The translations under genes and the position numbers were made by a program. A stretch of 64,000 nt of DNA from Panorpa germanica (Eukaryota; Arthropoda; Insecta; Mecoptera; Panorpidae), in NCBI GenBank assembly GCA_963678705.1, contig OY783205.1, forward strand, positions 8,556,001 to 8,620,000, written 5' to 3'. Below are positions 52,115 to 63,855 of the stretch, piece by piece; within the stretch, counting starts at the first letter, position 1; the number at the start of each line of letters is the position of its first letter. Under the pieces are notes generated by a model, which saw only the letters and a program-made list of their open reading frames with translations, had not been told where the DNA came from and made no database searches.

Positions 52115-55100
52115 CAACTACTCAGGTCTCATTCTCACAGGCAGATTACACCTATTGGGATTAAAAATTACCTCTAACATCTCAACTTCTATCCCCTATG
52201 TCACTTTAGATACATTAAATTTTGGAAAACCACATTTAGATTTATTAATTGATAGTGGCGCGGATATTAGTTTCATTAAAATTAAAAGTATAGACAAACG
52301 AACTTATATAAATAAAGGTATTATTTTAAAACTCAATGGAATAGGCTCTATCAAAACTTCTACCCTAGGATGTATACATGTTATATTTCAACTAGGTAAA
52401 TATATGACAAAACAAATCTTTCATGTAATCCCCGATGATACAAATGTACCATACGATGGATTACTTGGTATGGATTTCCTTAACAAGACAAATGCCTTGT
52501 TAAATTTTAAATACAATAAAATATTGTTATACGGTTCCGAATATAAAATAAATACAAATGAACTAAATATTGATAAATATCAATTCTTAAATAATTCAAT
52601 TCCAAATAAAAAAAGTTCTAATGAACAAAATATTTTCAATAAATTGAATTCCAATAAAGTAGGGCATCCCCCTAGCTTTCCAAATACTAATAAAGTAGGG
52701 AAAAACCCTATCTTTCCAAATAAAAATAATTCTAATAAAGAACAAAATAATTCAATTTCAAATAAAAAAGGTTCCAAAGATGAACGTAATATTTCTAATA
52801 AAGTAGGGAAAACCCCTATCTTTCCAAATAAAAATAATTCTAATAAAGTAGGGTATCCTCCTATCTTTCCAAATAAAATTAGTTCTAATGAAGAACAAAA
52901 CATTTCAAATCCTATTAAATATATGGATAAAAACAGTTCTGATTCAAATAACATGCAAAAAGTAAATTCAAGGACAGAAACTATAATTAAAATACACATT
53001 CTAAATCCAGAAATCGTTGAAGGTATCATACCTTTTACTGAAATATCTAAGGATATATTTTTATGCAAGTCAATAGTCAAAATAAATAATAAATCTGAAG
53101 CCATAACAAGCATTGTTAACGCTACAGACAAAGACTATTTAATCACAAATTTCTCTATATTCCTAGAACCTTTACAGGAATTTAATGTACTTACTTCTAA
53201 TCAAATAAATAATAAATCAGCCAGTAGAAAGGAAATTCTATCAAAAAATATTAGAACCTCTCATTTAAATAAAAAGGAAAAAGACTCATTAATTTCATTA
53301 TGTCAACAATTTAATCAAGTATTCTACCTTGAAGGTGACATTTTAAGTCAAACAAACACTGTAGCACATCAAATAAGAACTAATGATCATCCCCCTATTT
53401 ATACAAAAACATATAGATATCCAGAAGCACACAAGAGTGAGGTAGATTCACAAATTAATAAAATGTTAGATCAAAATATAATAAAACCCTCAGTATCACC
53501 ATGGTCAAGTCCAGTTTGGGTCGTACCCAAAAAGGCGGACGCATCAGGTAAAAAGAAATGGCGAATAGTTATCGATTATCGAAAACTAAATGACATTTCT
53601 GTAGGAGATGCATATCCCCTACCTAATATAACAGATATTTTAGATCAACTAGGACACTCTACTTATTTCACCACTCTTGATTTAGCACAAGGATTTCATT
53701 AAATACCTATGAATAGCGAAGATTCGGATAAAACCGCATTTTCCGTTAATCAAGGTCTTTTTCAATTTAACAGAATGCCTTTTGGTTTAAAAGGGGCACC
53801 TGCCACCTTTCAGAGGCTAATGGATCGCGTTCTTACCGGTTTGCAAGGACTTAAATGTTTTGTTTACCTAGATGACATAATTATTTATGCTAATTCAATT
53901 AAAGATCATCATAATAAATTAAAACAAATATTTTTACGTTTAGACGAACATAATCTCAAAGTCCAACCTGATAAGTGCGAATTTATGCGTACAGAGGTAG
54001 CTTATTTGGGTCACATAATTTCAGATAAAGGTGTAAAACCAAACCCTGATAAAATAACAGCAATAACCAACTACCCTGTCCCTCGCAATACAAAAGAAAT
54101 TAAAGATTTTTTAGGTTTAATAGGTTACTACAGACGTTTTATTGAAAACTTCTCTAGATTATCACAACCTCTAACATATTTGTTAAAGAAAGATGTTCCC
54201 TTTAAATTCAATGAAAAATGTAATAAATCATTCAATGAGTTAAGAACCAAATTAATCACAGAACCTCTGTTGAAGTATCCAGTTTTTAAAATACCTTTTA
54301 ACTTAACAACAGATGCTTCTAATTTTGCAATCGGTTCTATATTATCACAAGGTGATGCTAAAAATGATTTTCCTATAGCTTACGCATCTCGTACTTTAAA
54401 TAAGGCTGAACAAAACTATAGTACTACGGAAAGAGAATTACTTGCTATTGTATGGAGTGTTAATCACTTCAGACCCTACCTATATGGCCGTAAATTTTAT
54501 GTATTTACCGACCATAAACCATTACAATGGTTATTCAATGTCAAAAATCCAAGTTCCAGACTAGCTAGATGGAAACTAAAATTACTAGATTATGACATAG
54601 AAATAAAATATAAATCGGGTATAACTAATACAAATGCAGACGCTTTGTCTCGCATAAATACCGAATTAACTGCAAACATACTATTAACAGAACAAGAGAT
54701 TAAAGATATCTTAAATGAAGAAGATACTATTTTATCACCTAATACAAAAAAAGATCTTAGAGATATTTTATTAAAGAAAGACAATCCTTTAACCCCTGAT
54801 ATCATTCAGGAAATTGAAAATGAATTACCTAACACATTGTTAGATTCACCTGAGTTACCTCAACCCGAGGAAAAACCTTCTGGAAGTTTACCTAATGTAA
54901 CTAATCCCCCAGAAAAACGTAATTTAATTAAAATCATACCTGAAGAAAAGAATTATAAAAACTTCATGGTACGTTATAATCATAATCTTATAGATTTTAA
55001 CGCAAATAATATAGTGATAACAAAAGAAAACCTCTTCAAAATCAATGATAACCTTGCACATTGTGTTTCCAAAGACATGGAAATGTCCGCAGATTTAGCT

Positions 55101-56486
55101 TTAGATATCAAAAATAAAATTTCCAATTATAATGATCTAAAAGCTCTAGATTCAGAATTGTACGGAGTTACTACCTTCCAATTCAATGGTAAAGAAATTT
55201 ATCACTTAATAACCAAACAGTTTTACTGGCAAAAACCTTCTCACGAAGATCTATTTAAAACATTATTAAACTTTTAAATATTATTAAATCTAGACGATTG
55301 CGAATCGCTTAGAATACCTCAACTAGGTTGTGGTTTAGATAAATTACATTGGTTTAAAGTAAAGTCAATGATATATTATATATTTGCTAACACAAAAATA
55401 AAAATCACTATTTGTTCAAATGAATTAATTAATCCTACACCTGAACAAATTCCACAGATTCTCAAAGAATATCACGATACCTTACAATCGGGACACCATG
55501 GTATTCATAGAATGTTGGAAAAGCTTAAAATGTTCTATATGTGGAAAACCATGAGAAAGGATGTAGAAAATTATGTAAAAAGTTGTATACATTGTCAAAC
55601 TAAAATTAGTAGACAACCTAAAAAGGCTCCTTTGGAAATAACTACAACTAGTAGAAAACCTTTCGAACGGTTAGCACTAGACCTAGTCGGTCCATATAGA
55701 AATTTTAACCCAATTACAGAAAACAAATATATATTGACAATGCAAGACGACCTTACTAAATATTCTGTAGCTATTCCTATTAACGATAAAACAGCTATAA
55801 GTGTCGCCAATGGTCTTATAAATAATTTTATTCTAATTTACGGATTACCTGAATCATTACTTACAGATCAAGGTACCGAATTCAATAATGATTTAATTAA
55901 ACAATTATGTAAAATGTTAAAAGTAAAACATCTTAAAACTACTGCATATCATCCAGAAACGAACGGAGCATTAGAAAGAATGCACGCTACGTTACCTGAT
56001 TTTCTCAAAACAAATTGTTATGAAAATTCTAAAGATTGGGAAAAATTAATCCCATATTTTACTTTCTCTTATAATACAACACCCCATTCAGCTACCAAGA
56101 TTACACCTAACGAGTTATTCTTTGGAAAAACTGCAAGTATTCCTACCTCAGTCTATAGGGATACCCATATAGATTCTTACCCTACATACTTAGCGGAACT
56201 AAAAACTACCCTTACAGAAATGCAAAGGACAGCTCGTGAACAACTAATGAAACAAAAACAATCTTACGTTGACAAACAAAACGAGAAAAAACAGACTCAT
56301 AAAAAACAATACGAAATAGGAGACTATATATATTTAATCAAGTATAATACTAACAAACTAGATCCTAAATATACAGGTCCTTTTAAAGTAATTGAAATAA
56401 TTTCCCCTGTAAATATAAAGATACAAATGAATAAAAAGCAACTCATAGTGCATATTAATAACACCAAAAACGAAACCAATAAATAA
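52059..56486 (+). pseudogene. Errantivirus pol: protease, RT, RNase H, integrase
   Basis: One frame of 1475 codons with TAA at 53700-53702 and 55275-55277. Protease: LDLLIDSGADISFIK (residues about 65-80). A low-complexity Asn/Lys/Ser insert with repeated KVG.PIFPNK units follows (about 200-290). RT: KWRIVIDYRKLNDI, PFGLKGAPATFQRL and CFVYLDDIIIYAN. RNase H: LTTDASNFAIGSIL and YVFTDHKPLQWLF. Integrase: HHGIHRMLEKL with CIHCQ, then DDE in LALDLVGPYR, LLTDQGTEFN and GALERMHA, and the GPF module near the end. The first roughly 18 codons are Polinton repeat sequence. No gag precedes it. Confidence 0.9.
52655..52890 (+). repeat. In-frame coding repeat between protease and RT
   Basis: Units containing AATAAAGTAGGG followed by CCCTATCTTTCCAAATA recur about four times, encoding KVG.PIFPNKN-like peptides. 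They expand the linker before the RT domain without breaking the frame. Confidence 0.8.
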
Positions 56487-58361
56487 ATTTGTTGCAGGTT
56501 AATCCCGTTATTCATCTCATCAGTCATTTGCCGCCAACAAGAAAATTCTTATTCCATTCAGGAAATAAAGAAATCCCCAGGACTATACTACGAAGAAGTA
56601 GCAAATCTTTATTTTTTCGACTCCTCGTGGAAACTAGTAGTTCATTATGATTTAACTACTCTTGACGAAAGACTGACTGTAATACAAAAATATGTAGAGA
56701 AAATGATACCTATTTGTCCAAAACAAATCTTTCAATGTAGGAAAACTCTCGCTTATCTACAAAAACGTATTCCAATATTAGATGAGAAAACCAATACAAT
56801 TTCACACCTTTTAGGTCATCAACGACCAAAACGTAGTCCTCTCAATTTTATCGGTACAATTTCTAAAACGTTATTCGGTACTTTAGATGCCGACGATGCT
56901 GAAAGATATAATAAAGCAATCGATCAGGTAGAAAATGACGAAAAGGATATACTAAACCTATTGAATGTTCAAACTCAAGTAGTACAAGATGCTATTACAA
57001 ATTTTAATCATTCAACGGAATCTATTTTAGCCACAGAACGTATATTTAACAAAAATTTAATTAAAATACAGAATTTCATCAATTCCACAGAAAATGAAGT
57101 ACGTAATCGTTCTCAAATCTCTTTATTAGACACTAACATACAGCTATTAAGTAACTATATCGATGATTATCAATCCAATGTAGAAGCCATAGTAGATTGT
57201 ATTCTATTTTCATTACAAGGAATAATACATCCAAGTATTATTTCACCCCAAAACATACTAAGAGAATTATTACGGACTGTCGCACATTAACCCAAAGGTT
57301 TAAATTATCCAACACCTTTAAATATAGATGAAATTTACAAATTACAGAAAACTTTATTATCCTATTACATGGATAATAAATTAATCTATGTACTATCCAT
57401 TCCTCTAATTAAAAATGAAAAATTCACTTTATATCACACGATTCCTTTACCTATCAAAAGTAAAAACCACTTCCTTTTCATACAACCTAGTCAATCGAAA
57501 CTTGCGATTTCTGAAACACGGAATCATTACGCATTGTTAGAAAATGTCGAAGATTGCAAACATATTGACGTAGAACAACTAATATGTAAACGAAATGTAG
57601 TTATTCTCAGCACCCATAACAAACCTATATGTGAAGTTACCTTATTAATTAATAAAAAAATTGAAAATTGTAAAACTTACATCAATACTAAATCAATAAA
57701 CATTTGGTATAAATTGTATAAACAAAATGCATGGTTATACATATTATCCGAACCTAGTGATGTAACTTTAAATTGTAAAAATGAAAATTTAAAAGATTTT
57801 AAACTTCAAAATACCGGAATACTTACATTAAATAAAGAATGTCACGGTTACACAAATCAAATTACTTTAACTACAGCTAAAGATATTGAAACAAATTATA
57901 ACGCAGTCATACCCAGCATTGACATCACCACAGATGAATGTTGTCATGAAGAAAATTTAAATAATTCAATCAAAATCCCATCATTAGAACCACTACAGGA
58001 AATCGATACAAATTTAGAAAACTTAAACATACTATCACAAAGAATTTACACGGTTAAAGATAAAATACATGAGATTTATAATTCACATAACATACATAAA
58101 TCCGTAAACTGGATCACCTATTTTATATATATACTAATAACAATTGTTGTACTAATAATCATGTATAAATTAATCATCTATATATATTTCAAGTTCATAA
58201 GCAAATCAGCAAATAGGCCAGGGAATTATTACTTCTTCTGGGCTAAGAAAAATAACAATCCAACTCCAGATAGTGGAGACGACTTATCTGAAGCGGAAGA
58301 ACCACTAAATACGGAGTCACAATCTCACCCTAGACCTTCAATCAGGAGAGACATCTTCTAG
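56487..58361 (+). pseudogene. Errantivirus env (F-type glycoprotein), one nonsense codon
   Basis: The frame opens just after pol with a TTGTTGCAG acceptor-like site at about 56489-56497, consistent with the spliced env transcript of errantiviruses. A hydrophobic signal-like stretch follows. A dibasic furin-type site (RPKR) lies near 56828, followed by a fusion-peptide-like segment. A heptad-rich ectodomain follows, then a hydrophobic transmembrane segment at about 58110-58190 and a short cytoplasmic tail. TAA at 57288-57290 truncates the ectodomain. Layout and length fit the baculovirus-F-related env of insect errantiviruses. Confidence 0.8.
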
Positions 58362-58390
58362 AAAGCAATTTCTACCACCTTTCTTTCTCT

Positions 58391-58402
58391 TAAGAAGGGA
58401 GG
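58391..58402 (+). promoter_or_regulatory. Polypurine tract of the errantivirus-like element
   Basis: AAGAAGGGAGG directly precedes the LTR start TGTTATG at 58403. Confidence 0.75.
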
Positions 58403-58764
58403 TGTTATGACGACACGTATCAATATAATTGATTGTATTTAAATAATAAATGAATTGTTTTATGACCACGTACAATTTTAATAACTTCAAAACAATAAAG
58501 CTATTATATTTTTATTATCATATTGTATAGAACTAACCCAAATTTCTAGGTATTATGAACATGTATTACTAATTATAGAATAACAAATAATATTTAAGCT
58601 TAATATTTTTATTGTAATAGTTAGTTAATAATTAGACTCTGACTCTGTCAGTTACAATCACTGTAATCAATTTTAAACTTAAATATCATATTATCCAATA
58701 AAGAATTAATCAGTTTGTACAAGTTGTGTTTTTTTTATAATCTCTGTTAATACCTGACGTAACA
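58403..58764 (+). repeat. 3' LTR of the errantivirus-like element (362 bp)
   Basis: Starts TGTTATGACGACACG and ends CCTGACGTAACA, with short inverted ends (TGTTA/TAACA). It contains AATAAAG near 58700. The matching 5' LTR is not in the window, so no target duplication can be checked. Confidence 0.8.
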
Positions 58765-59677
58765 TAGGGTTAAGTTTAATAAAAATACTTGCAATAAAGA
58801 GTGTAATAATCTCATAACAATAAATGTAAATACATATGTACATTTATATCATCAGACAGCATAAAGTTAATTCTAGGTATATAATTTAAAATATTAATAA
58901 CTGCAAGTTAATGTTAATAATCAATAACTTAAAGTGAATAGCTGCAATTTTAATGATTCAGTTATATTTTACGTATTGGCGAGTAACAATTAGATATGTT
59001 TTAAAATACCTAATGTCACAATAATTGTCATTTAATGTAAAACTCTTTGCTCTATTAATATATTTGCATATTGGTATAGCTAATATTTCTAAACCAATAT
59101 CCATGCATCTTGTAATATTATATAGAATGTCAGAAAATTAATACTATCTAATAAAATTTATACAACACATATTGCAACAATATATAAAGAAATATAAATG
59201 AAAATATAAAATGAGATTATAAATAGCTTATCAATATATGTATAATGTATCGAAATCAATATGTAGACTATAGCTTTATACACAAAGAAATTATTATTAA
59301 ACATTTAACAAAATAATTTATATTTATTACTTTATGGAAAAGAAATAATAATATGTAATCATTCAGAATTGAACTGATTGAACAGCAAATGTTTATTATT
59401 TAAAAAAAATATAAATTTTACAAATTTATAAATTAGGGAATTTCTTAATACACAGTATTTAAGTGAAAGTGTATTTTATTTAATTATTAATTATTACTTA
59501 TATAATAATACTAGCATTAACACTGTCGCTAACTAAGTTAATTTAGTGTGTATGATTTGAATTCAATAAAGTAATTTGTAATTATATTTTAGATTTTAAT
59601 TCCATTTTTAAATTAAAATATTTGGTTAACTGTATTCAAAATTATAATAATTCATAAAACAAAGATGGTATATATAC
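58765..59677. other. AT-rich non-coding stretch
   Basis: No ORF of note, no element termini and no repeat recognised between the errantivirus LTR and the Tc1/mariner-type end at 59678. Confidence 0.5.
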
Positions 59678-60136
59678 AGGGTGTCACAAAATTCAACGAT
59701 AAGCCAGCACCACTAGGTGGTCCTGCTCATGACTACACAAGAAAAAAAAATTTTATCTCATTTTGTTTAGGAATTAGAAAAAAAAAATTTTTTTTTCAAA
59801 AATTGGAACACCTTAAGATGTTTTTAACTACTATGACCACAATTTTTAAAATATTTTTGATTTTTTTTTGTATCGGCAACCTAAATATCACTGCTATCCA
59901 TCACAAGTATTAAAACTCAATTCAATCAAATTTATTTTTTTCTTTAAAATTTTTAAAGATTTTTACTTTCAGTCAACTTTAACTCATCTGGGTGTAAAAA
60001 AAAAGTTTGAACACTACTACTGCAAGTTTTTTTTTAAATTTTCGCAACTCTTCAGGATTCCAAAATGGTATAATACTCCAGGAAAACTAGTAATAAAAAA
60101 AAATTATGCATACTATTTCTAAACAAGAACCAAATT
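59678..60136. mobile_element. Tc1/mariner-type end fragment with AT-rich filler
   Basis: Starts ACAGGGTGTCACAAAATTC after TATAT, the typical end and TA target of insect Tc1/mariner-type elements. It is followed by poly-A/T-rich sequence without coding. It resembles the fragment at 25133. Confidence 0.45.
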
Positions 60137-60360
60137 TCATAAATTGTTGTTGTTGATATTTAAATCTTTTACAATACCCAAAATAGATTTTTTATAGTTG
60201 AATGAATTAAAACAAATGGTGCAAACAATTTTTCATTCATTTTATAAATTTATTGCATTATTTACATTACAGTAAATGTTCAAATTGTTTCCCACCGGCA
60301 TTAATACAGGCACAACATCGTTTTAAAAAAGATTGTTTTTTTCGGACGTTATTACCATTG
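60137..60360 (-). mobile_element. Inverted 3'-end copy of the Tc1/mariner-type element
   Basis: Read on the minus strand it encodes the transposase C-terminus (CINAGGKQFEHLL, stop) and a terminal region. This is the same segment found in the plus orientation at about 61000-61140 (AATTCATTCAAC, AACAAATGGT(A/G)CAAACAA). Two copies of one element end therefore face each other. Confidence 0.6.
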
Positions 60361-60479
60361 GATAATATCTACAACGGGTCGCATTTTGCCGTGTTATGCT
60401 ACAAAAGTTCAGGGAAGATCCCCAATTCTTATGTAAAATTCTATAGTCGGATGAAACAACCTGCAAGACAGATGGTTAT

Positions 60480-61140
60480 TTAAATCTTCATAACCTACAT
60501 AGCTGAAGCTGAAGCAATGAAAATCCGCACCTAATGAGACCAAACAAATTCCAATATCAAGTCAAGATTAACCTATGGACGGGCATATTAAATGGAAAAG
60601 TGCTTGGGCCCTTTGAGGTACAAGGAAATTAGATAACAATAGTTATTTGAACTTTTTACAAAATGACTTGTCAGAATTATTAGAAGACGTGCCCATAAGT
60701 GATTTACAAAACATTTGGTTGCAAAATGATGGTTGCCCAGCTCACTATGCTCGTCCTGTGTGAGAATACTTAAACGAATAGTATCCAGGGCGTTGGATTG
60801 GACGACTTGGTCCTATTTTAGGGCCACCCCATTTACCCGATCTAAACCCCCTGGACTTCTTCTATTGGGGTTGTCTTAAAGAAAGAGTTTATTCAAAACT
60901 CATTGCAACATTGGACGAGCTTCGACAAAAAATTACTCAGGTGCACATCATATGAATGGTAAACGATATGCTCGACGAATAAAAAGATTTTTAGGCGATG
61001 TCGTACCTGTATTTAAGCTGGTGGCAAACATTTTGAACATTTACTACAATGTAAATAAACTATAAAATTTTTAATATAAATGAAAAATTGTTTGTACCAT
61101 TTGTTTTAATTCATTCAACAATAAAAAACCAACAACAACA
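60480..61140 (+). pseudogene. Tc1/mariner-type transposase
   Basis: The plus strand reads LDNNSYLNFLQNDLSELLED, WLQNDGCPAHYARPV (second catalytic Asp, HDGAPPH-type motif), RWIGRLGPILGPPHLPDLNP and LDFFYWGCLKERVY (third acidic residue region, PDLxPLDFFxWG). It is followed by FKLVANILNIYYN-type C-terminal debris. Stops at 60760-60762 and others, plus frame changes, break it. The N-terminal HTH region is missing. The family is common in ant, aphid and beetle genomes. Confidence 0.75.
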
Positions 61141-61251
61141 ATTTATAAAATATGGTTCTTGTTTAAAGTAAAGTAAAAATAGTAAAGTGTAAAAATGAAG
61201 TAACAGATAATTTTTTTTTTATTTGTGTTAAGTGAATGTGAGGTTATAATT

Positions 61252-62482
61252 ATGAATGACAGGTCTCATGAGAAAGACCTCTTTGAAGCAAAAAGGATAA
61301 GAACCAGCTATTATCCACATAGTTATTCACGCGTGAGCTTGGTAATTCTTAAACCAATTTGTTACAATACAAAATCTGCCTTTAAAGCACAATATTTACG
61401 CTAAAGAAAAATTGAGGTGGAGACCAATAGCACATTTCTGGCTAATGAAGTAATAGAAGACGCCATAGTTCTAGCTAAATACAAGAGCATAATTCCAAAG
61501 AATTTGGTAGAAGTGCAGGGATTAATCGACTTACACCCCGATAATCTGGAGAACGTATTCCTACATGACGCAGTAGGTTTTACCAATTAATAAACCAAAA
61601 TAGTAGACAATTAGCACCAAAAATTACTGATTTTATTAGATTATTAAATCTAAGAGGAGGAAGAATTGAGAAAGGCAAAAGAACTCCTACTTGGAAGTGC
61701 CTAATATCTTTTAGCGGGGATAAGATCCCGGAATATATAGCCTTTCAGGGTATCCTTTAACCAGTTTCAGTATATATACAGAGAAATAGACAGTGTCGTC
61801 GGTGCTGGAAAGTTGGTCACTCCACTAATTTCTGCAGAAGTGCTGAATATTGCCAATTTTGTGGTGAAGATCACACCTCTTTAAATTGCAAGAAAGAGAA
61901 GTTAGTTTGTCGCAACTGTAAACAAGACCATAAAGCTGACGATAGATCCTGCAGCAAATACTTAGAATTAAAAAACAAAAACGAAGCTAAAGCTAAAGGT
62001 ACCTATATAGAAAAAATTAAAATTGATCTTGGGAAAGAGGTATTTAAATTAAATCTCTTCGAGTTCCCTTCTTTGGAAGAGAGTTTAAATAAGAAGAAGA
62101 TTACAGACTGTATTATAAGCGGTGAATCAGAAAGAAAAATTCGTAGAGCTCTAAAAATTTCAGAACCCCGCAGATCCCCCCGAGAAATAAAGAAAAGGAC
62201 GTGGCAACGCATAAGGCAAAGGAAAACGAACTCTCTAAGCTGATTCCCGTAAATAAAACCGATAAAGTTAAGAAAACATTAATAATTAAGAAACCAGAGT
62301 TTGTTAAGAAACTTTTAGAATTATTGAAAATTTCGAAGAGGTTAGAGATTCAGAGGAGATAAACCATAATATTGACACTGACCAGGTAGACAAGTAGAAA
62401 CTGTTACTAATAATTTAAAGCCAGAAATTGTAAATAACCATACCATTCCACCCCCAGATAATAAAAATATTAAAATGTTCTA
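61252..62482 (+). pseudogene. Non-LTR ORF1 (gag-like), copy B
   Basis: ATG at 61252. Zinc knuckles: CRRCWKVGHSTNFC, CQFCGEDHTSLNC and CRNCKQDHKADDRSC, all three complete, unlike copy A. Basic C-terminal tail (EPRRSPREIKKRTW). TAA at 61402-61404, indels near 61590 and a TAA at about 61758-61760 inactivate it. Confidence 0.82.
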
Positions 62483-62516
62483 ATACAAATATTAGTTGAC
62501 AAACATAATAAATAAT

Positions 62517-63671
62517 GTATAAAAACACTTCTATAATGCAATAAAACTGCCGCAGTTTAAAATCCAAATTGATAAATCTAAAACAAATTCTTTGAAATTC
62601 TTTCGAAAATAATATTGAAGTAATCGCGCTCCCGGAAACCTGGCTTGATCCATCTTATAAAATCAAATGGAGAAATATGGAACTAATCGGAGCAGATAGT
62701 AATAACAACGGTGGAGGCGTTGCTCTAGTGATAAACCACAACATTTTTATTGACAGAATTTAAATTCCTATCTCAGGGGATATTGAAATTATAGGAGCAA
62801 AAATTAAATGGGGTAATGAGCATATAAATGTTGTATCTCTTTATGCCCCAGCAACAGCATCTATTACTACAGGAATATTAAGATCTATTCCAGAACCAAG
62901 GCTAATTCTAGGTGACTGGAATGCTTAAGCCATTGCTTGGGAAAACACCTACGACTATCCAAGCGGTAAAATTATATGTCAGGTGATGGACAATAACAAC
63001 ATGATGTTCTTTAATGATGGTTTTCCTATTCGAATCGACATCCATTCAGGAACAGCGTCAGCCATCGATTTTTCATGGGCAACTCCATATCTTTGTAGCC
63101 GGCTTTTATTTTAACGTAATGGAGGATCAATTAGGTTCAGATCATGCCATTATACTTATGAATGGGGCACAAATTGGTCAATCAAGCAGAGGCAAAGAAC
63201 AATTTAAATTAAATATTGTACTAAATTACACATTCGACTTTGACAATTTCTCTAACCAAATAGAAACAGACTTATTAGCAAACCAAATTCAGTCCAATAC
63301 TACGCTGGAAAAAAAGTATAATTGCCTCAATTGATTCTGCAGGTAAAAAGTGGGGTAAAAATATTGCAAATAATAAAATCTGAAAATATCCGTCAAATCT
63401 TTGGTGGGATGATGAATGTAAAGAGGCTGTGCAAAATAGAAAAAGAGCCTACAGAAGATACCACCGAAATAGTTCTGAAACAAATAAAGTAGCCTTAAAA
63501 AAAGTAGAGTCTGAAACGACCAACTTATTAATGTTCAAGAAAAGACAAGCGTGGAGAAACCTTGCCGAAGAGTTAAACCATAATTTAACTACCCGAGTCA
63601 AAAAACAAATTCTCGTTTTACCCTCAGAAGCCTCAATTCCTTTGATGTTCTATTTGCCGCACAGAAAGTAA
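62517..63671 (+). pseudogene. Non-LTR ORF2 endonuclease domain, copy B
   Basis: APE-type endonuclease strands: NCRSLKSKLINLKQ, EVIALPETWLDPSY (catalytic Glu), NNGGGVALVINHN, INVVSLYAPA, RLILGDWNA (Asp/Asn pair) and ASAIDFSWATPYL. Then the linker IDSAGKKWGKNI, LWWDDECKEAVQNRKRAYRR and WRNLAEELNHN. Several stops (62761-62763, 62926-62928) and frame changes; the RT domain is missing. Best fit is the I-like clade. Confidence 0.82.
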
Positions 63672-63775
63672 CTCTACTTTAACACTCAAAACCCTCATTG
63701 AAGACTATGAGGTTTAAATAGTGATTACCGATTGATTTGAAATCCTAACTATAACCTCGAAACTCTCATTTATCA

Positions 63776-63855
63776 AAAAGTTGTAGTTGGGACTTAGAAA
63801 AAAAAGTTGTAACTAGGACTTAGAAAAAAAGTTGTAGTTAGGACTTAGAAAATTT
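63776..63855. repeat. Short tandem repeat, about 26 bp x 3
   Basis: AAGTTGTAGTTGGGACTTAG, AAGTTGTAACTAGGACTTAG and AAGTTGTAGTTAGGACTTAG are separated by A runs of varied length. Confidence 0.85.

Larger units (their letters stand above)
52115..58764 (+). mobile_element. Errantivirus-like Ty3/Gypsy, 5'-truncated, with env and 3' LTR
   Basis: Protease, RT, RNase H, integrase and an F-type env follow in one direction, closed by a polypurine tract and 3' LTR. The 5' LTR, leader and gag are absent: the left edge abuts the Polinton terminal repeat. The coding is otherwise well preserved, with three nonsense codons only, so it is one of the youngest elements here. Env-bearing Gypsy elements of insects are endogenous retroviruses. 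Confidence 0.88.
61183..63671 (+). mobile_element. Non-LTR retrotransposon copy B (3'-truncated)
   Basis: Homologous to copy A from its first bases (AAAAATAGTAAAGTGTAAAA). It carries ORF1 and the endonuclease domain of ORF2 and ends near 63671 before any reverse transcriptase. Has an intact CTTGGGAAAG at 62031-62040, the empty site of the Gypsy insertion in copy A. Confidence 0.85.

Noticed and set aside
52580-53131. 183-codon open frame on the minus strand opposite pol
   Set aside because: It mirrors the low-complexity repeat of the protease-RT linker, has biased Leu/Phe composition and no domain; it is a shadow of the real coding strand.
52059-58361. TAA read as glutamine (variant genetic code) because the three stops fall in otherwise open frames
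   Set aside because: TAA serves as a normal terminator for the other genes here (pol end at 56484, PLA2 gene at 38329, spliced left-arm gene), and only two or three events in one element need explaining.
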